Source: Mangifera indica (lineage: Eukaryota > Streptophyta > Magnoliopsida > Sapindales > Anacardiaceae). From it: a DNA stretch of 64,000 nt. A program made the position numbers and the translations under genes. The stretch spans positions 19,232,930 through 19,296,929 of the forward strand of contig NC_058143.1 of the NCBI RefSeq assembly GCF_011075055.1, in the 5' to 3' direction. This document shows, piece by piece, positions 34,301-43,892 of this stretch. The notes under the pieces were generated by a model. The model was not told the origin of the DNA. It saw only the letters and a list, made by a program, of their open reading frames with translations, and made no database searches. Each line of letters starts with the position of its first letter. Position 1 is the first letter of the stretch.

Positions 34301-35082
34301 GATACTGGTTCATCAACAAAATCATCCACCAAACTTGAATCTGAAGTGTCAGTGAGCATCACCGGGGACAGTGGCTGAGATAACAGCTCCTCTTCTCCTT
34401 CTTCTATATTCATTAACTTAATTCTAGGTGCACTATCAACTCTCCCAAGAGTCACAGCACCAGGAACCTTAACTACATATGAAAAAACACCATCTTGCTC
34501 TTCACTCACCATCCTCTCATCACCAGAAACCATCTCATCAAAGACATCATCATCCATCGTCAAATGGGCAAAAGGCTTAACCCTTGGCTTATTCACCGCA
34601 GCTAAATCAACAACAGGATCATCATATTCATCATCTACTATAGATTGTTGAGATAATTCTTCATCTGGGTCAGCCACAGTGGATCCAGTTGATATGTATT
34701 TATCGACAAAACCACTTTCTTCCAAATTTTCCTCATCTGGGTTACCCACAAACGGTCTCTCCCAAGCAGTCTCAAACTCCTCACCACTCACAAGCCCCTC
34801 ACTGTCACTACTAGTGATACTTTCACCACTACCATCACCACTGTCAATAACAGTTATTTCATAACCATTCGATTCCAAATCATCATCTTTGTCACCATCA
34901 CCATCATCATCATCATCATCTATAGTAAGAGGAGCACGGATTAAGAAACAACCTGCAGATGATGAGCTGGAAAGTGTAACCTTTTGTTCGTTAGCCTGGG
35001 GCTCTGGTGTTGTGGAAAGAGAGACATGAAAATAAGGCTTAGAGTCCATGGATTTTCGGTGTTGCTTTTTGTGTTCTTCCAA
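31360..35082 (-). CDS. TOC159: TOC159-family chloroplast import receptor, M domain shortened
   Basis: GTPase receptor of the outer-envelope TOC complex that recognises transit peptides. It is an uninterrupted 1240-codon frame; M12 (MDSKPYFHV, 35049) matches the usual family start. The acidic A domain covers about 1-700 and carries a 127-residue tandem duplication. The G domain has the P-loop GKTGVGKS at 763-770, then DTPGLRS, LYVDRLDSY and VCLTHAAS. The linker QLPPFKPLRKSQVAKLSKEQ and the start of the M domain (RFLEPTSQLLVRPVLDSHSWDH) are present. After H1158 the sequence jumps to SSLSLLLMNWRGDL, near the end of the normal M domain, so roughly 130-150 residues are absent in frame. Arabidopsis TOC159 has 1503. 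It may be a divergent paralog, an early pseudogene or an assembly deletion. Confidence 0.9.
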   Translation of the reverse strand: MEEHKKQHRKSMDSKPYFHVSLSTTPEPQANEQKVTLSSSSSAGCFLIRAPLTIDDDDDDGDGDKDDDLESNGYEITVIDSGDGSGESITSSDSEGLVSGEEFETAWERPFVGNPDEENLEESGFVDKYISTGSTVADPDEELSQQSIVDDEYDDPVVDLAAVNKPRVKPFAHLTMDDDVFDEMVSGDERMVSEEQDGVFSYVVKVPGAVTLGRVDSAPRIKLMNIEEGEEELLSQPLSPVMLTDTSDSSLVDDFVDEPVSAESTEDKGNGVTQKTHFESFMKGREEDFEVVKNSVEGGPALEGSEWKLIESSNSDGHEKKEYGALIGSGSASLDQGDDKENLESKSEPVTDMGVHLYDPLAVNSVKSKDGIVEWGEVQDVNFEVSEPDSTLQNGKLPETNEDDKLKDSELNISDSFEIVKQSSISDHEVKPEAEDDVHSRGREKSLLSDQEIEELVFSSSAGNFQDQSRGFDGQIILDSDDKVQNNSNAEEIELLDSAALAALLKATTSAESEPNSTLQDGKLPATNEDDKLLDSVLNSSNPFEIVKQSSISDHEVKPKAEDDVHSQGREKSLLSNQEVEELIFSNSAGDFQDQSRRFDGQIILDSADEVETDRNAEENELFDSAALAALLKAATSAESDGGGLTDTSASTVFTLENSSSSGSSAAPPNVVKDVPKDNLSDEEKKRIEKIQLLRVKFLRLIRRVGYSPDDSLVAQVLDKLGLAMGRHSSVAFSLESAKRVAMQCEAEGKDDLDFSLNILVLGKTGVGKSATINSIFGKEKTSVDAFEPGTTSVKLIDGIIDGVKITMLDTPGLRSPMTEQTINKKILASIKKFMRKFPPDVVLYVDRLDSYVRDANNFPLLRLITSSLGSSIWQNAIVCLTHAASDPPEGPSGSPLRYEVFVAQQSCAIQQDISQAVGNLCLMNPGMTHPVSLVENCPTFRKNRFGKNMLPNEESWKLQLLLACFSLKILYEATTVSRHQDPFYHKKVFVFRPAPLSYLLSSLLQFRTYPKLSADQGGDEVDSDFDFGDLSDSELEDEDEYSQLPPFKPLRKSQVAKLSKEQRKAYFEEYDYRVKLLQKKQWKEEVKRLGEIKKKGVGKDCDFNNEDESPLVVPVILPDLPLPPTFDGDNPTCRYRFLEPTSQLLVRPVLDSHSWDHSSLSLLLMNWRGDLTMVANLQSQFSIGLGSKMTVLVGLNNRRNGQITVKLSSSEQLQMALFSILPLAISLFRNICSGSSGKN
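33161..33922 (-). repeat. 381-bp tandem duplication in the TOC159 acidic domain
   Basis: Two units, about 33161-33541 and 33542-33922, align base for base at an offset of exactly 381 (127 codons), so the frame is kept. Each encodes a block from EPxSTLQ/GKLP through EIVKQSSISDHEVKP and FDGQIILDS to DSAALAALLKA. That last motif lies just before the G domain in other TOC159 proteins and is normally single. The copies have diverged at scattered positions, so the duplication is not brand new. Confidence 0.9.
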
Positions 35083-36458
35083 AAGAGAAACACAAAACCA
35101 ACAGAAACCAAACCTAGAAAGGCGAACAGTTGGGCTCTGCCAAAGATGGCAATGACCTTAGGGTTTTTTTTTTTGTTTCTTTCACCTTTTCTTTATTTTA
35201 TTTTCTTGTCTTCTGTTTGGTCCATAGAGATTGAACGTGGATTGAGTGACAGGAATCCATTTTCAGGCTTCATGGGGCCTTGCATTTGGCTGTATGCGAG
35301 AGAATAAGACACCCTTATATCAATGACACCACACACAAAACCTGATTTTCCCAATGAACAAAACAATTTTTCATGGCAGTTGAAAGATCCACGGTTTCTA
35401 CAAGGTTTATGTGGTTTAATTTTGCTTATCTTAGCCATTCCCAAGGCATATCTTCTCGTTCATAAATTGTTTACCCATTTTCTTTATTATAAGGCTTTAC
35501 ATGTGAATTAAGGGAGCTATTCCATTAAAACTCAAATTGGTAGAGTATAAATATTATAAATACTGACTTACCAAAGTTTGTTTTGTGCAGTTTGGCAACA
35601 AATTACAAATGCCACCACATTGTTTGAATTCACTGTTTCTTTTCATATATTTATATGGCAATTGCCAAATGTCGCCCATCCACAAAAGGGAAAAAAACAA
35701 ATTCTCACCCAAGTTTTATCAAAATGACAAATATATATTTATAATAGATGAAAAACTTAAACACGCACTCAAATTTTAGTGTGTTAAAATACACTTACAT
35801 ATTTTCTATTAGGGTTAAAAGACAAATTTATCATTTTATCGGTAATATTAAAATAATTAAAATAATTTCTCATTTTTCTCTTTTAATTTTCAAAACTAAT
35901 ATTTTTTTTCTTGAATTAAGTTTTAAAAAATCTATTTTTTTTCCTTAAAATCTAGTTACTTCCTCTAGTGACAATCAACCGATAACATAAAAGTCATCGT
36001 TAATCATCATTCAAATGTGAAGAATAGTTCATCATCCAAACTAGATGACAAACACTGTTTTTATTGGACGTGATCTATCATCTAAATCTAAACAAAACAT
36101 ATCATTTAATCTCTACCCACATCAATCATAAACCAAAAGAAAGAGTTAAAAAAATTAGAAATTTAAAAAATTATTTTTCGAAATTAAAATATAATAATTA
36201 AATATTAATTTTTATAAAAATAAAATTATATATTTTTTAACATTTTTATTAAATATAAAATTTATTATTATATTTAATAAAAAATTTACCACCGTCTTAA
36301 AAATATATTAATGTTCAGGTTTTTCGCCATTGGACTTAACCTTGATTAAAATTGTCCTTTGCCCTCCACGGGTCTAAGTCAAAGGTAATTAGGATTTTAA
36401 ACTGATAAACAACGCCCAGGCTTGGGCGCCCACCGTAAATATTTGAAGCCTTGTTTTG
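35083..36458. other. TOC159 promoter and AT-rich spacer
   Basis: 35083 to about 35300 holds the leader and promoter of the TOC159-like gene. From about 35500 to 36350 is AT-rich spacer without a gene. The last ~100 bases are the 3' flank of the U2 snRNA gene. Confidence 0.45.
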
Positions 36459-36654
36459 GCGGGGTGCGCCAGGCCCTTGCTGTAGTGCAACGCATGGGCG
36501 ACGCTCGAGAACCCCAGTAGCAAGCTACCGTGATGGGCTCTCCCCCTAAAAAAATAAATTTAATATCATGTGAGCCAATGGCTCACGTATCAGATATTAA
36601 ACTGATAAGAACAGATACTACACTTGATCTTAGCCAAAAGGCCGAGAAAGGTAT
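36459..36654 (-). ncRNA. U2: U2 small nuclear RNA
   Basis: RNA of the major spliceosome that pairs with the intron branch point. The minus strand from 36654 begins ATACCTTTCTCGGCCTTTTG, the invariant U2 5' end. The branch-point recognition sequence GTGTAGTATCTG follows, then an Sm-type site (AATTTATTTTTTTAG), stem-loop IV GAGCCCATCACGGTAGCTTG, and the end CTGGCGCACCCCGC. The 196-nt length equals the Arabidopsis length I recall. The core sequences and promoter look intact, so it is a good candidate for an expressed copy. Overlapping short open frames here are artefacts. Confidence 0.95.
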
Positions 36655-36680
36655 GCTTTGTGAAGCTGCTGGACCTCCAA

Positions 36681-36686
36681 TTTATA
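36681..36686 (-). promoter_or_regulatory. TATA box of the U2 gene
   Basis: Minus-strand TATAAA about 30 bases upstream of U2 position +1, the normal place for a plant snRNA gene. Confidence 0.8.
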
Positions 36687-36719
36687 TTACACCCATTTTA
36701 TCTCCTGCTTTCCATTAAG

Positions 36720-36730
36720 CGATGTGGGAC
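36720..36730 (-). promoter_or_regulatory. Upstream sequence element (USE) of the U2 gene
   Basis: Minus-strand GTCCCACATCG is an exact match to the plant snRNA USE (RTCCCACATCG). About 33 bases separate it from the TATA box; in plants this wide spacing specifies RNA polymerase II and the narrower one polymerase III. That agrees with U2 being a Pol II transcript. Confidence 0.92.
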
Positions 36731-37102
36731 GTTTATCGAGGCTCCTTCCCGTACAATATCTTTGCTTGGCAAACATCAATTACATCACTGTTTTTCAACA
36801 GGCAATTCTTCCAAAAGTATATTTGAGTAAAATTTTTTTCACATCCAAAATTAAACAAATAAAAAAAGGTTCTTTGCTCAGCAAATTTGTTGCTTATTTC
36901 TGAATAATTTGGTAAATATATGATAAGTTATAACTATCAAGAAAGAAATAGATTAAAAATATTTAGGAAAATAAAGACGTGACAAATATTTAGAAAAATG
37001 GTTCATTTTGAAATTAAATAAAATTGACTATAATATAATTAATTTTGGGTTCTATATCCAAAAATATATTATCTTATGGAAATTTGATAAATTATATTAT
37101 AA

Positions 37103-37150
<48 letters not shown>

Positions 37151-37685
37151 TATTACACGTAAAAATAAAAGCATTATTATTTCTATTCTAATGGTTAATA
37201 ATTATTTTAATTCTTTTATTTTTAACATTCATCATAAATCATTCTGAGTCCATGAATTATGTTATGTAAATTAAATAGTGGAGTTGTGTGAAACACAAAC
37301 ATAACTCTTATGAAGCATAGAAAAGTCAATCAAGGTTGCATCGATTAGAATTGGCTCAAGTTTGATTTGATTTTCAGTTTGAATAAATTAAGCTTATGTT
37401 GAGATAATTTTTGCTTGAAATTAAGTCAAGTTAATTAAGATCAAACATTAAAAAAGTTGTTGACAAATTTGATGATTCTTCTTCTTTTATCTCTTGCGAC
37501 TCTCTTTTTCTTTTCTGATGATTTTATGTTTGATTTTATACTGATAATTATGAATTTGAACAAAACTTGAACAAATTATTATTTGTGTTTTGTTCGATTT
37601 GAATTCACCATTCAAATTTGATACCTGACCATTCAATAGGTTAGTTTTGAATTGGGCTTTCGGCCCATAATCTACCCTAAAATCA
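36731..37685. other. Divergent spacer U2 / EMB1703-like gene
   Basis: AT-rich spacer. It holds a (TTA)n microsatellite at about 37102-37146 and, at about 37340-37620, degenerate repeat words (TTGATTTGATTTTC, GTTCGATTTGAATTC). There is no gene. Confidence 0.45.
37102..37146. repeat. (TTA)n microsatellite
   Basis: About fifteen perfect trinucleotide units in non-coding DNA; likely polymorphic. Confidence 0.9.
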
Positions 37686-40683
37686 ATGGGCTCTCCAATC
37701 TTCCCGATTTACAAAGTTCGCACCCGGTACATGTTAGCACGAGCAAAAGCTTTTACTAAATTTCCAGCTAAAAGCCTAGGTAAAAAGCCAGGCACCCCGC
37801 GCCGCTGCCTCCCTCCATCAGCAATGGCCGGTGCACACTGCGCCGCCTTCTCCGTTTTCAAATCACTTTCTAACACCGCCCCAAAATTACTAAAACCACT
37901 CCTTTCTTCTTCCATCTCCTATCCTCCTCGCTATCCAAAAAAGCTCACGAAGCGGAAAAATCACTTGCGCCCCAAAATCCTCAAAATCCTAAAAAAGCCA
38001 TACCCAATAGAGCCCGTAATCCCTATCTTATTGCCGCCTCAAAACGACATCATTTCCGAACCTCAACTCGATGAACTCGTCGGAGTTGTCCCTGCCGTTG
38101 ATGAAGTTGAGGAAGTTCAGGTCACGGGGACCGAGAGCGTTGCAGGAGGGTACAGTGGCATTTTTGGTAAATTGTCTGCAATGTCTGTCTTGAAAGTTGG
38201 CTTGGGTTTATTTGGGGTTTTGATTTTGCAAACAATTTGTAGTGTTTGTTTTCTGGAAAATTCAAATTCCGACGAGGAAAACAAGAGTTTGGATGTTTCA
38301 GATACGGGTATTAATAGAATAAGAAAAGGCAACTTTTTGATGGATAAAAACGTGGTTTATTTGGATGAAACTGAGTTAGAATATAGAATTAATGAAATTA
38401 GGGCAATGGCCAGAGAAGTGCGGAAGGTTGAGGACAAGGCACGGGGAATTGATAACGATAAAGATGGCATTCCTGACGAATTTATGAGTTTTAATAGTAG
38501 AACAAGCATTGAAAAAGAGATTGGCACAAGATTGTCTAAGTTGGAGAAGAAGTTGAATTCTAGGAAAGGGAAGTCACCCGGATCATACATGAACATTTTG
38601 AACGAGGTTAATGATATTGAAGATGGTAAAGAGATGGATGAGACATTAATGTTTAAGAAAAAATTTAAGTTTAGGAATCCTACGAGTTTGAGAAGTGATG
38701 CAAAGGGGTTTTCAGGTTTTGGGGATAGTTCAACGTATAAGAAAAAGAAGAGTGGTATTGCTAGTGCAAATCGTGATTCAGGTGAAAGCATTTCGGGGAC
38801 AGTGAAAAAGGAGAAGAATGAAACTGAAGCATCAGGTAGAGGTTCAAAAGGCTTGCAAAATAAGGCAGAAAACTTGGAGAAGAGGCAAAAGGAAATGGGA
38901 GTTGGGAACACTGACAAGAGGTTTGGTAATGTCCTAAGAGTCTGTATTGTTTTCTTAATGTTGGCGAACTGCGAATTAGGGCTGGATTCAATCCGTTACG
39001 AGCCTGAACAAGGCTCGGTCTAAGCCCAGTTTGAATCCAAAAGAGCCAGCTTGAGATCCACGAGCTGAGGCTCTAACTCGGAACAAGCCCAATCCTTGGC
39101 TTGAAATTGGCTCGTTCAATCCTACCCACTCGAGCTCAGATCAAATCGGGCCATACTGTGAATTTCTTACCTTGATTATTTAGCTTTTGCAGTCATTGTG
39201 AATTGACCAAAACAGTGAATATGGTTTACTGTGTTTATGATAGGAAGGGTTATGGTTTAAAAAAAATAAATATTGAAACTAGGGAAAGTCTAATAACTTG
39301 CTAACTGCTAAGAAAATACTGTAATAAGTCAGTTCTATCATAAATTGATTTTGAGAGTATTTTTGTTTATATCGATAATAACATGGGTTATCTTTAATCT
39401 TTTAGGTGCTAGCCTGGAGAAGAGTCGTGGAAGGTCTATGGTTGAAGTTATGAAGTCTAGAGAAACAAAAGATGTAGATGTGCCAAAGTTGCAGAACTTC
39501 ACAAAAGGAAATCAGGAAAAGCCCATGAAATTTGATAAAGATTCTCTGGGTGGAAATGGTTCATCAGGTGATCAATCAGATATCAAGTCTGATTTGTGGT
39601 GGCTGAAGCTTCCTTATGCTTTGGTACATCATTTAAACTTGTAAATCTTTCCCTTGTGGCATTATATTTTAATCAAATGCATAAACTATGGCACTATAGT
39701 TTAATAAGTTGAACACAACATTTTTTCTCTATCTTTTTGGTTTCATTAGGGTTTTAAAATTTATATGCCCCTCCTTATATGTGCATAAGCCTTATTAAAT
39801 ATGTGCTCTTTTCCTTTTAGGTGGATGGTTAGGTATGAGTTGATTTTTCACTCATAGAACAACTTTTTATCGTTCTCTCAAGTATAACCTCATGGATGAT
39901 TGCCACTAGATGACATTTATGCCTATATTAGAGGTATCTTTTGGTAATTCATTATGTTTAACATCGTTGTTATTTTCCTTTTTAGATTCACAAACTTTGC
40001 ATCTCATATATTCCATCTAAATCTTGTTAACTTTAACACGTAGTGAGAAGAACCCTTTCATATATCTGACTCTAGATCTTGGCGTACACTGACTTTCAAC
40101 AAACAGCGGAAATTAACATAGCCTCTTTATTAACCATGGATGTTTGTTGATGCTGTTGTGTGTACTTTGTTATATTTGTTTTGCATTTGGGAGATGTGTC
40201 TTTCAATTTCTAATAGCATCATGCTGTTACTTGTTCAACTGCAGGCTATTCTTATGCAGAGAGGTTTGGACAATGATGGTCCCGGAGGCCTTTTTACATT
40301 AAGAATTAGTTCTCAGGGGCAGCAGCAGAGTGAGATTTCATATATCATTGCATTTGAGGACCATGTTGATGCTAATAACTTTTGTTGTCTACTCGAATCA
40401 TTTTTTGAGGATCTAGGTGATTTTAGTGCTGACATTGTTCCTCTATCTGTGAAAGTAAACATTCTAACTTGATTTCCATTAAACTTCAGACACATTTGTT
40501 AACTAAATATGCATACTGTTACGATGGGACTCACTGCCTGAGAACTTGCAGGAACTTCATGAAGAAGTTAAATCAGGTATGAAAAACGTTATTGTTTTGA
40601 AGAAGAGGCAGCTTAAGCTTTATGCTGGACAGCCATTTGATGATGTTGAGAAGGCCTTATTCTCGCTGATAGAAGAAAAGTAG
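37686..40683 (+). CDS. EMB1703-like plastid-type protein of unknown function
   Basis: Exons are 37686-38925, 39406-39623, 40245-40454 and 40552-40683, joining in frame to 599 residues; starting at the second ATG (37824, MAGAHCAAFSVFKSLSN) gives 553. The N-terminus is basic and Ser/Pro-rich like a transit peptide. A hydrophobic segment (VGLGLFGVLILQTICSVCF) follows. The middle has the EIRAMAREVRKVE helix that I associate with the embryo-defective EMB1703 group (At3g61780), then a long lysine-rich low-complexity part. The C-terminus has WWLKLPYALAILMQRG and YIIAFEDHVDANNFCCLLES, resembling a DUF3110-type fold. It is much shorter than Arabidopsis EMB1703 as I remember it. The family call rests on memory and is moderate; molecular function is unknown. 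Confidence 0.7.
38977..39127. mobile_element. Short copy of the dispersed element in intron 1 of the EMB1703-like gene
   Basis: It begins TAGGGCTGGATTCAATCCG and ends GGCTCGTTCAATCCTACCC, an inverted pair resembling the ends of the 6551 element. The inside is rich in GAGCC/GGCTC words. It starts about 50 bases after the splice donor, so the exon 1 open frame runs into it and stops at 39023. That tail is intronic, not coding. Confidence 0.5.
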
Positions 40684-41110
40684 CACAACCTTTCACTGCT
40701 TTCTTCTACGGTTTTGTGTCGTGGACATGGGAACATTTGTTAAATTCCCCTCTTTTGGTGACAATTTTGTGCAGGAAGATTCTTCTGGTTGAAATCACAA
40801 TTTTGTGGACAAAGTAAACCCTAGCCCACTGTATTTGACGATTGCACTTCTTCTATTGATGTAGCTGAAATAATAGTTGAATGTTGCTTGTTTTCAACAA
40901 ATGAAGTTCTCTTCTTAGGATATTGAGCAGTTATGCTGCTCCCAATAATCAATCTTATTGAAGCAACGTACAAAAATAATCATTTAAAATATAGTAGTTT
41001 ATTTTAACATTTTCTTCTTCTCCACAAGTATCGAGAAAAGTAGAAAATTGACAACAATATATTAACTTGTGAACACTAACTCCTGCAGCCTCCCATCATT
41101 AACCTTAACT
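40684..41110. other. Convergent 3' region
   Basis: The EMB1703-like gene (+) and the ARM protein gene (-) end tail to tail 427 bases apart. It holds both 3' UTRs and nothing else visible. Confidence 0.6.
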
Positions 41111-42393
41111 TTATTGTGAAGCGGTAATTTTGAGCATGGACTGTGCATCAATGGGTGGCAAACTAGATTGGCAAAAGCTTTGCCATGCTTCCTGCTTCTG
41201 CTCTTCATTTTCAGTAAATGCATTGTACATGGAAATTACAGTACTTCTTGCTGCTTCTCTTGCCTCAGGAAGTCTGTCCTTCAACAATTCGGCTGATATT
41301 TGAACCAGTAAAACCAACCCAAACTCTTTCATTTCTTCGGCCCCCTGGAATTGTTCATTACGCTTCATTGTAAAGGACAGTTAAAAAAGAAAAAGAAAAA
41401 AGTACTAACAATACATCAAAGATTATACCATCCTGGAGACACATTTAGAAATGGACACGGCTGCTTTTGCCCTGACTCTAAGGTTGGTGTGGCTAACATA
41501 TGTCTTGAGCTTATGAAGCAGAGGCAGAGGAGTAATGAACCCCACCATTGAGTTCAGCGTCCTGTCGGCTTCTTCACAAACAAACTTCTTATCTTGGGAA
41601 GCTTTAAGCAGTAGCTGAAGTAGCTGTAAACCCAAAACAAAAACCAACTCATTTAACGATCATATAGACCATGACTGTACATTCTAAACCAGTAAAATCA
41701 GAAGGGAAAATTTACCATGTTGTCAAATGCAGTAGAATTGGTTGCGTCGAGTAATTTATCCCCGAAGGCATTGAAAATATCAGAAGCAGCCATGATAGAT
41801 GTCTTACACAAAGCGCTTCTTGGGTTCTTCATAGCCTTTACCACTACTGCCATCACTTTCTCCCTGTAAAAATAACCATTTCATGCAAGTTAGCCGACTG
41901 CCCTCCCCATCAAAACTGACACATAAACTCAAAGTTCTTCCAGAGAAAATGGTTTCTTACAAAATAGGGGCCAAGAGAGAGGAGTGAAACAATGCAAATC
42001 GCCTGGCATTATTAAGCGATTCGCAAACCTTTGTCCAATCCTTTGAATCTACTCCTTCAACTAAGCTCTTAAATTTCATAACGCCAAAAAAACGAAAAGC
42101 AGAAAAAAGGAATTGGGTCCGCGCTAAACTTGATAGAATTTGAAAAAAAAAAAAACCATAAATAAAGAGAGACGGTTTACTGTTATCTTGGACTCTGGAT
42201 CAGGTATGGCTTCGAGATTCTCAGATGGGATGTAATCAATAGCTGCATCTGAAGATGGTGGCAATGGAGCCTTATTTTCATCATTTACTCCAAAATCAGG
42301 CTGTTTTTGGATTTGAACTGCGATTTTCACCTGCTTTTTGGGCCTCTCTGGTGTAGTTGTTGGAAGCGCATTATCGATGGGTCTCAACGCCAT
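41111..42393 (-). CDS. ARM/TOG-like repeat protein (At3g01450 family)
   Basis: Helical-repeat protein similar to TOG/CLASP-N domains; a microtubule-linked role is inferred from the fold only. Exons are 42393-42181, 42067-41961, 41863-41716, 41623-41429 and 41344-41111, giving 298 residues. It starts MALRPIDNALPTTTPERPKK, a conserved basic N-terminus, and then has NDENKAPLPPS. The repeats include DSKDWTKVCESLNNARRFA, KNPRSALCKTSIMA, LLKASQDKKFVCEEADRTLN, SHTNLRVRAKAAVSISKCVS and LPEAREAARSTV. These match the Arabidopsis At3g01450 protein closely along its length. There is no membrane segment. The first donor (ATAACA|GTAAAC) reads IT where the Arabidopsis protein continues differently. Confidence 0.88.
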
Positions 42394-43892
42394 TAACAGC
42401 GAAAGAAGAAGAAGAAGACTGTAAACTTTCAAATATTAAAGAGAGTGATTCAAGATTCTCTAATCGCAAATAAAGAAGGTAAATAGAGGTTGCTAATCGT
42501 ACATACGTGCTCCGCCTTTCGAAAATTTGAAATTTAAAAGAAAGTTAAAAGAGACGTTAGGGCTTTTTAATAACGGTCATAATCAGTGCAACTCTTAAGG
42601 TCGCAAATATGGGGCCCGGTCCTTGGTCCAGGTCTAACGCGGAGGGTTTAGTTGGTCAAACCCAGGCTATTAGATCCGCCGCTCAAGGCTTTGGGCTTGG
42701 CCTTAGAGCTAGAGCTTTTTTGCCGTACTCAGACCACGGAACCTGCGATGAGTACCACCATCCTACTGCAACACGTGGCCGTGTTGTCATCATCCCTTTA
42801 TAAATTAAATTTCTTTTAAAGAAAGCTGGGTTTAAATCGAAATTGGTTTCAACAAAATGAGCCAAATTCTCTAGCTTGACATTGAGTAAATTGGATCGAA
42901 TTCATCTAATTGTTGGAAAATCCTTGACAAATTTGTTTTATTTGATGATTATTCGTCTTTTTTAATATTTTTTTATATTTTTTATCATGATTAACTTTTT
43001 TTTTAGTGCTTTTGGATTATTTTTTCGATAATCTTATTGTTAACTCAAGTTAGATTGTTTGAACTTGAGATGAGTTAAAGTCAATTTCTATTCAAACTCA
43101 ATTAAATTTGAATCTAATCTTAATTGTGAATCAAGCTAAACGGCAATTTTGCTTTGTGGGAAGTAAAATATGGTTTCAGAAATTATTTTTTTATGATGTT
43201 GAAAGCAGAAGAATATATTTGTTCTGTAATTTAAAGGGTTTTAATTTTACCATATGAAATCTCCTAAGTTCATAACAAAGTATATGAAGTGAACAACGAG
43301 CAAAAGCATCATTCACACTATTTTGACACAAAAACATTAGTCTTTCATGCATAAAACTTGTGTGAATCTTAACTGTCAACCTCCAAGTATTTCCAAGTAG
43401 AGTCATAAGACTAAACAGTTTTGAGACTCAAGTCTTGTCATATGCCTTGACAATAACAGATACAACTTGCAAGTGACTGTGGCCCAAAATATAGGAAGAA
43501 AGCATGGCAGTTAGCTCTGCGTTGTTTTTATCATCAGCTAGGCAGCTAATTTTCAGTTTTGTGGCAAAGTCTCAAGGGCCTTTGGTGACATTCTACACCA
43601 GTTCGAACAAGTTCAACTTTCAATTGAGCATTATAACTTTGATCCCAACTCGAGTCAATTAGTGAGAAGAGTTTAAGTCAAGTAATGACACTGGAAAGCT
43701 AACAACAAAATTCAGTTCATTCATTTTATAAGACTGACAGATACATTAGTAATAGAAATTAGAAAAGAGGAATCGAGGATACACAAATCGAGTGGAATCA
43801 ATCAACTAGGTAAAAGAGTTCAAGTCAAGTAATGACACTGGAAAGTTTACAACAAAATTCAATTCATTCATGTTATAAGACTGATAAGTTGC
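42394..43892. other. Intergenic DNA with degenerate repeats
   Basis: The first ~150 bases are the leader and promoter of the ARM gene. About 42600-42730 is relatively GC-rich (GGGCCCGGTCC, GGCTTGGCC) without a conserved frame. About 42830-43140 has TTGAGTTAG/AACTCAAG-type repeat words. A near-repeat of about 60 bases around AGTCAAGTAATGACACTGGAAAG occurs twice (about 43675-43735 and 43815-43880). Confidence 0.4.
43675..43882. repeat. Direct near-repeat downstream of the PPR pseudogene
   Basis: The block AAGTCAAGTAATGACACTGGAAAG and about 40 following bases (ACAACAAAATTCAATTCATTCAT, TTATAAGACTGA) occur twice about 139 bases apart with few differences, suggesting a local duplication of the pseudogene's 3' flank. 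Confidence 0.75.

Noticed and set aside
36391..36410. AGTTTAAA as U2 3'-end box
   Set aside because: It is about 55 bases beyond the RNA end, farther than plant snRNA 3' signals usually lie, so it is not annotated as a terminator.
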